64,000 nucleotides of DNA from Ceriagrion tenellum (Eukaryota > Arthropoda > Insecta > Odonata > Coenagrionidae): positions 78,847,696 to 78,911,695 of the forward strand of contig OY720643.1 in NCBI GenBank assembly GCA_963169105.1, in the 5' to 3' direction. The position numbers were made by a program, and so were the translations under genes. The notes under the pieces were generated by a model. The model was not told the origin of the DNA and made no database searches. It was given only the letters and a program-made list of their open reading frames with translations. Shown piece by piece: positions 60,430 to 64,000 of the stretch. Positions within the stretch are counted from its first letter, which is position 1, and every line of letters begins with the position of its first letter.

Positions 60430-60540
60430 ATGTGCAAAATGGGAGGGGTAAAACCGAAGTTTTGATTCCCGGTTCTGAAAAATGATTCCCACCTTGCCAC
60501 ATACCCTGGAGATGGCTTGCAGGGTATTATGTATGATGTT
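60430..60540 (+). mobile_element. LINE 3' UTR end (same family as 28.7 kb)
   Basis: The end CTTGCCACATACCC, GGCTTGCAGGGTATTATGTA and a GATGTTGATTC tail match the final bases of the copies at 29330 and 58830. No coding sequence is left. Confidence 0.55.
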
Positions 60541-61082
60541 GATTCATCGAACTTTGTTCTTATGTCTTCTCTTCATTTAAGTCCTCTCCTTGGAATTCCC
60601 CAGCATTTCGTCCCATGCCCGGAAGGGAAAAATTAAAAGACAAACTTTTAGTGAGTGTCGCCTGATGTTAATCCGATTATTGATTGAGAAAATATAATTC
60701 ACAAATGTGAATACAAACATTGATATAGCGGAGACTTATTGGGACATAAAGAATTTATATGATGCAATTTTTAATAATTTGTGAATTATAATTCATTGGA
60801 AAGTATGATTTTAAGAATATTTTTTAACCAATTACTTTTTTCATATTTTTCGTCATATTTCTCTTCATATTTTTCATCATATTTTTTAACCATAGCAAAA
60901 TTATGAAATTGGCCATTTTTTACTTAATAAATCGTGATTTACCATGGGTTAGTTTATTATTATTAAAAAATGGACGCTGATTACTTTCTACATTTCCCAG
61001 TTTCTTAATATCTCCTTGAATCTGTTGTTCTTAGAGCTTACTAATGTAAGTATTCAAACTATTCAGGTAAAATGCGTTGAAA

Positions 61083-61180
61083 TTGCCGTGAGATAAGAAA
61101 CAGCCTGGACTGGGAATCCTTCGGCCTTTGGCGATCCGTGTCAGCGCGCAGATCACTACGTTACCAAGGCTTTAAATACA
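61083..61180 (-). mobile_element. tRNA-like SINE head, second type
   Basis: The minus strand has GCCTTGGTAACGTAGTGATC with A-box character, then GCGCTGACACGGATCGCC and AGGATTCCCAGTCC as a B-box remnant. It differs from the other SINEs in the window. Confidence 0.5.
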
Positions 61181-62149
61181 ACGTACGATCTTTTTGGAGA
61201 GGACGGGAAGTTGGACTGATGTTGCTTTTTCTTGCGCAGATGTTGCGTAAAACTTTATAATGTTTTGAGATAATTTTTCTCATTTAGTTTCAGCAGGATC
61301 TAATGATTTCTCTGCTTATTCAGGTAGCAGGTGGGTCCTCAATCGGCTCAATTTTTACATCGGAACCGATGTTTCGATGGTCAAGATTTCTCTCATACTC
61401 TGTGCTGAATGTTGTAGGGGTAAAAAATTCCCAAAATATACGCATATGGGCTGGGGTAAGTGCCTTCTGAGTTTACCCAATCTTTTCTTGCCCCATGGAC
61501 ACTTCTTATTCAGATTTTTCCATAGACGTTGAGAATAATCAGAATCTCTGTTAATGTCTTTCTCAGTCAATTACCTCTTGCTCTTTCATAGCAATGAATT
61601 TTAGTAATTTTCTATACCTAAAAATGAATAATAATTACTCTTTTTTTCAATTCAATCCCACATGGCCATTACATCTATTCACGAGCTAAAGGGAAGACTT
61701 AAAAACATATGACCATAGCAAAATCCTTTTCGTATAGCAATAATTTAGCTCCTATACCTTCTCTGCCAAATTCCGAGTTTTGTTCCCATCTAGTCTTTTA
61801 TTTACTTCTCTACATTTTTGCGACTTCTGAATAAAAGTTTGTCACCCAAAATATTTCGTAATGGTAACTTATAGTTCATTATTCCACCATCATCAGTTAG
61901 ATTGCTAATGATTCCGCCATAGTAGGGAAAGATATGTGAGCAAAGAGGAGGGACACCAAATGCTGTCGATATAAGCTCAAAATGTGCTGCAATGGGTGAC
62001 ATACCGCTTCAGCTTTTTGCCGTAAAATAAAGCCGAATATATTCACACTTCTGCGTTAAGGCTTGTGAGCTGATGGAAAACCACACTTGTCTCCAACTGT
62101 TCTGCTAAACCGCGTCGTTATTAACAGGCCACAGGGAATACATACGTTG

Positions 62150-62920
62150 AAGGGTTAAGTGGAAGGAAGCCATGGGCATGATCGTATGTTTGTGAAGAAC
62201 ACATCGCCATCTCCTGACGTTGGCTCCATCCTCTCCCGCATTAACCCTGTCGTCAGGATATTCTCCCGTCTTCCCCTTTCCTGCCATCGCCTTACACGAG
62301 GGATCCCACCATCCCTCTTGACTCCTTACCCTTCCAAACCCTTCCAACATCCTCGTCCGTCTTTAAGAAATCTCCGCCGATTGGCTTTCCGCGTTTATCG
62401 CACTGGAAAATTGGATTCTATTGTTGGGCGTATCCCTCACTTCTACCGCCCGCCCTCCACTCCTGATGCGATGCTTTTCCCTTCTTGCCTGCCGGTGGTG
62501 GCTGAGTCGGCTGCGGTCTTTGCCGCTTGTCTATGTGTATGGGGTCCTGGAAATGAGGCCGAAGGGTTGAAGGCGGGCGGCAAGGGGGGAGTGAGAGACT
62601 ACGGAGGGCTTCTGGAAAGGATCCCGGAGGAAGGATTGGAGATTGGAGGTGATGTGTGTGTGTACGTTGTGGAAAAGGGGGAACGGATCGGGTGGGGAGG
62701 AGGGAGAGCTGTTTGGAACGGTTGGCTGGACGCGCCGAGAGCCATAGTGTGTGCAGGTCACGAGTGGGTTTCGTGGAAAATGGAGCATTTAAGAGGGCGT
62801 GGTCTCGAGTCATCGCGATGCTGGGTGCGAATCTCTGTCGAGGACTCTCTCATTTGATTCGAACAATGGGACGAGGGGAGAGGGCTGCGGGGCGATATTT
62901 CAATCTCCATGTGCGCAAGT
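62150..62920 (+). other. GC-rich block with a 232-codon open frame, unidentified
   Basis: This is the longest open frame in the window (62159-62857), starting MEGSHGHDRMFVKNTSPSPD and rich in Pro/Arg first, then Gly/Val (GGKGGVRDYGG, EKGERIGWGGGRAVWNGW). I recognise no domain. The opposite strand is also open for 131 codons (62418-62813), which is what GC-rich sequence lacking TAA/TAG gives by chance. CpG words are frequent. It could be a CpG island with promoter or enhancer function, or a real unknown gene or exon. Confidence 0.3.
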
Positions 62921-62998
62921 AGGGACAGTTCAATTATTTTTATTCATTTATTTATTTTAAAATGTCCTTATACAGCAGAATTTCCAATTTATTGCGGA

Positions 62999-63361
62999 CC
63001 AAATAATAGAACATATTTAAGAAACGAGTTGGTACAAAAAATTAACAAGGAAATCAACAAAATACCGGAAAGAAACTGAATAAGGAGACAGTGCTATTTT
63101 TTCAGAGAGATGAAAGGGACCCAAATAACAAAACATATATATGAAACGTTTACACAAAAACGTAACGAAGGAATTAAGAAATATCGGTAAGGAACTGAAT
63201 AAGAAGGCTGGGCTAGTTATTTTCAGAGAAATGAGAGAGACCTAAATAACAGAACATACATGAGAAACGAATGCACAAAAAAATAACGAAGAAATTAACA
63301 AAATATTGGAAAGAAACTGGATTAGAAAGCAGAGCTAGTTATTTTCAAAGAGATGAGAAGG
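62999..63361 (+). repeat. Tandem repeat, three copies of about 121 bp
   Basis: Units start at 62999, 63121 and 63241 with CC(A/T)AAATAA(C/T)A-AACATA and include ACAAAAAA-TAACGAAG, GGAA-GAAACTG-AT and CAGAGA-ATGA. It is preceded by a T-rich ATTTATTTATTTT stretch (62940-62960), like the end of an inverted retroposon. Confidence 0.85.
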
Positions 63362-64000
63362 ATAGGGTTGATAGGACAGGTTTGATATCCGTTAGAGAGT
63401 AGAGAAAACGGATCAGCGCTGTTAGGAAGTGAATTATGAAAAGAGAGGAGGTGGAAACATAGTGATTAAGTTGAGTGAGCAACAATCTGGGAACTGGTAG
63501 ATGGAATAGAGTGTGGGTGCGTGCAGGCCGGGAGGGTAATCGGGAATTATTACATTACGCGAAAAACAAAACGTAATTCGTCATTTTGCCTTTACCCTAG
63601 CACCTCCTGTGTTAGGTTACACCGAGTTGTTTTACTTGGCAGTATCTCACATCTCCGGGCTCATTAATTTTTCCTTTGATACGTCTCAGAGAAATGGAAA
63701 ATATTAATAAAACATTCGTTTTGTATTAATCCTGTTTTAAAAGGGGCATGAAATTGTACAATATAAAACTGCGTGTGTTTCTCAATCTGACGTGCAATAA
63801 TTATTGAATTGGAGCAGGGGTTATTATGTCATCTTGCGTTCATGCATTCGAGCACGCGTTCTTGCAATTTACCGCATAACATGGCGCAATTTGATGTGCT
63901 CGTTTGTACATACATCAAGTTGTGCAATTACGTCTCTTGTAGAACGGACGTTAAAGTGGTAACTAAGAAGCCTACAGAAAGTTGGTGAGAAAAGAATCAA

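Larger units (their letters stand above)
57252..64000 (+). other. Start of the next (phase-1) intron of the Sidestep-like gene
   Basis: The sequence after the GTGAGT donor contains a Helitron end, LINE fragments, a SINE, a GC-rich block and a tandem repeat. I looked for the second Ig domain (a Cys...Trp...DxGxYxC exon with flanking splice sites) and found none, so at least 6.7 kb of intron follows. Confidence 0.7.

Noticed and set aside
62144..62157. TGAAGGGTTAA as the right end of another piggyBac-like MITE
   Set aside because: No matching left end with TTAA-CCCTTCA upstream within a reasonable distance.
62159..62857. Annotating the 232-codon frame as a CDS
   Set aside because: No recognisable domain, open antisense frame, GC-rich composition explains the length; kept only as an unidentified block.

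Overview
The window looks like one piece of a large, AT-rich insect genome, read in the + direction through a single gene. The only host coding sequence I can support is two exons of an immunoglobulin-superfamily cell-surface protein of the Sidestep (Side) family. They lie at 568-697 and 57043-57251. Together they encode one complete V-type Ig domain, bounded by phase-1 introns and interrupted inside by a phase-2 intron of about 56.3 kb. The sequences of that intron and of the next one (57252 to the end) fill the rest of the window. The insect assignment rests on the Side-type Ig domain and on the transposon content; I cannot name the species.

The intron is a transposon graveyard. Non-LTR retrotransposon remnants are the largest class. 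One lineage carries a C-terminal tail with W-IGH-type motifs (about 1, 3.3, 3.8, 4.9-7.5, 11.9, 27.2 and 59.5 kb; probably also 16.3 and 22.2 kb). A CR1/Jockey-like lineage has a conserved 3' end (60-430, 28.7-29.4, 58.6-58.9 and 60.5 kb). A third group is at 18.8, 20.9-22.1 and probably 13.9 kb. One nearly complete but dead endonuclease/RT element lies at 36.3-40.3 kb on the minus strand. DNA elements with readable ends and target duplications include two piggyBac-like MITEs (TTAA), several elements with TA duplications, a hAT-like MITE (8-bp duplication) and the 3' end of a Helitron whose helicase C-terminus is still recognisable. tRNA-derived SINEs occur at about 5.9, 35.8, 40.7, 56.8 and 61.1 kb.

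The most interesting feature is a set of small foldback (inverted-repeat) elements at 6886-7210, about 21.43-21.62 kb, 30755-31385, about 33.19-33.31 kb and 44492-44697. Four of them carry hammerhead-ribozyme-like motifs facing outward from the palindrome centre: a CUGANGA core, a stem II whose sequence changes while pairing is kept, GAAA, a very short palindromic stem III ending in U-C, and in three of them a matching stem I. The fifth (44.5 kb) has core, stem II and stem III but no stem I. The layout resembles the hammerheads known from Penelope-like retroelements, but every copy keeps an additional base between the core and stem II.

One minus-strand LINE (about 4850-7475) was hit twice: by a 1.3-kb TA-flanked DNA transposon carrying dense subterminal CACTCGA motifs, and by one of the foldback elements. 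Excising both with one target copy restores the LINE reading frame, which fixes their ends to the base.

Several GC- and CpG-richer islands in the AT-rich intron (about 9.7-10.2, 14.9-15.5, 26.3-26.7, 30.0-30.2, 43.7-44.2, 54.9-55.3 and 62.2-62.9 kb) are not explained by repeats. They are candidate regulatory elements, internal promoters or unrecognised exons.
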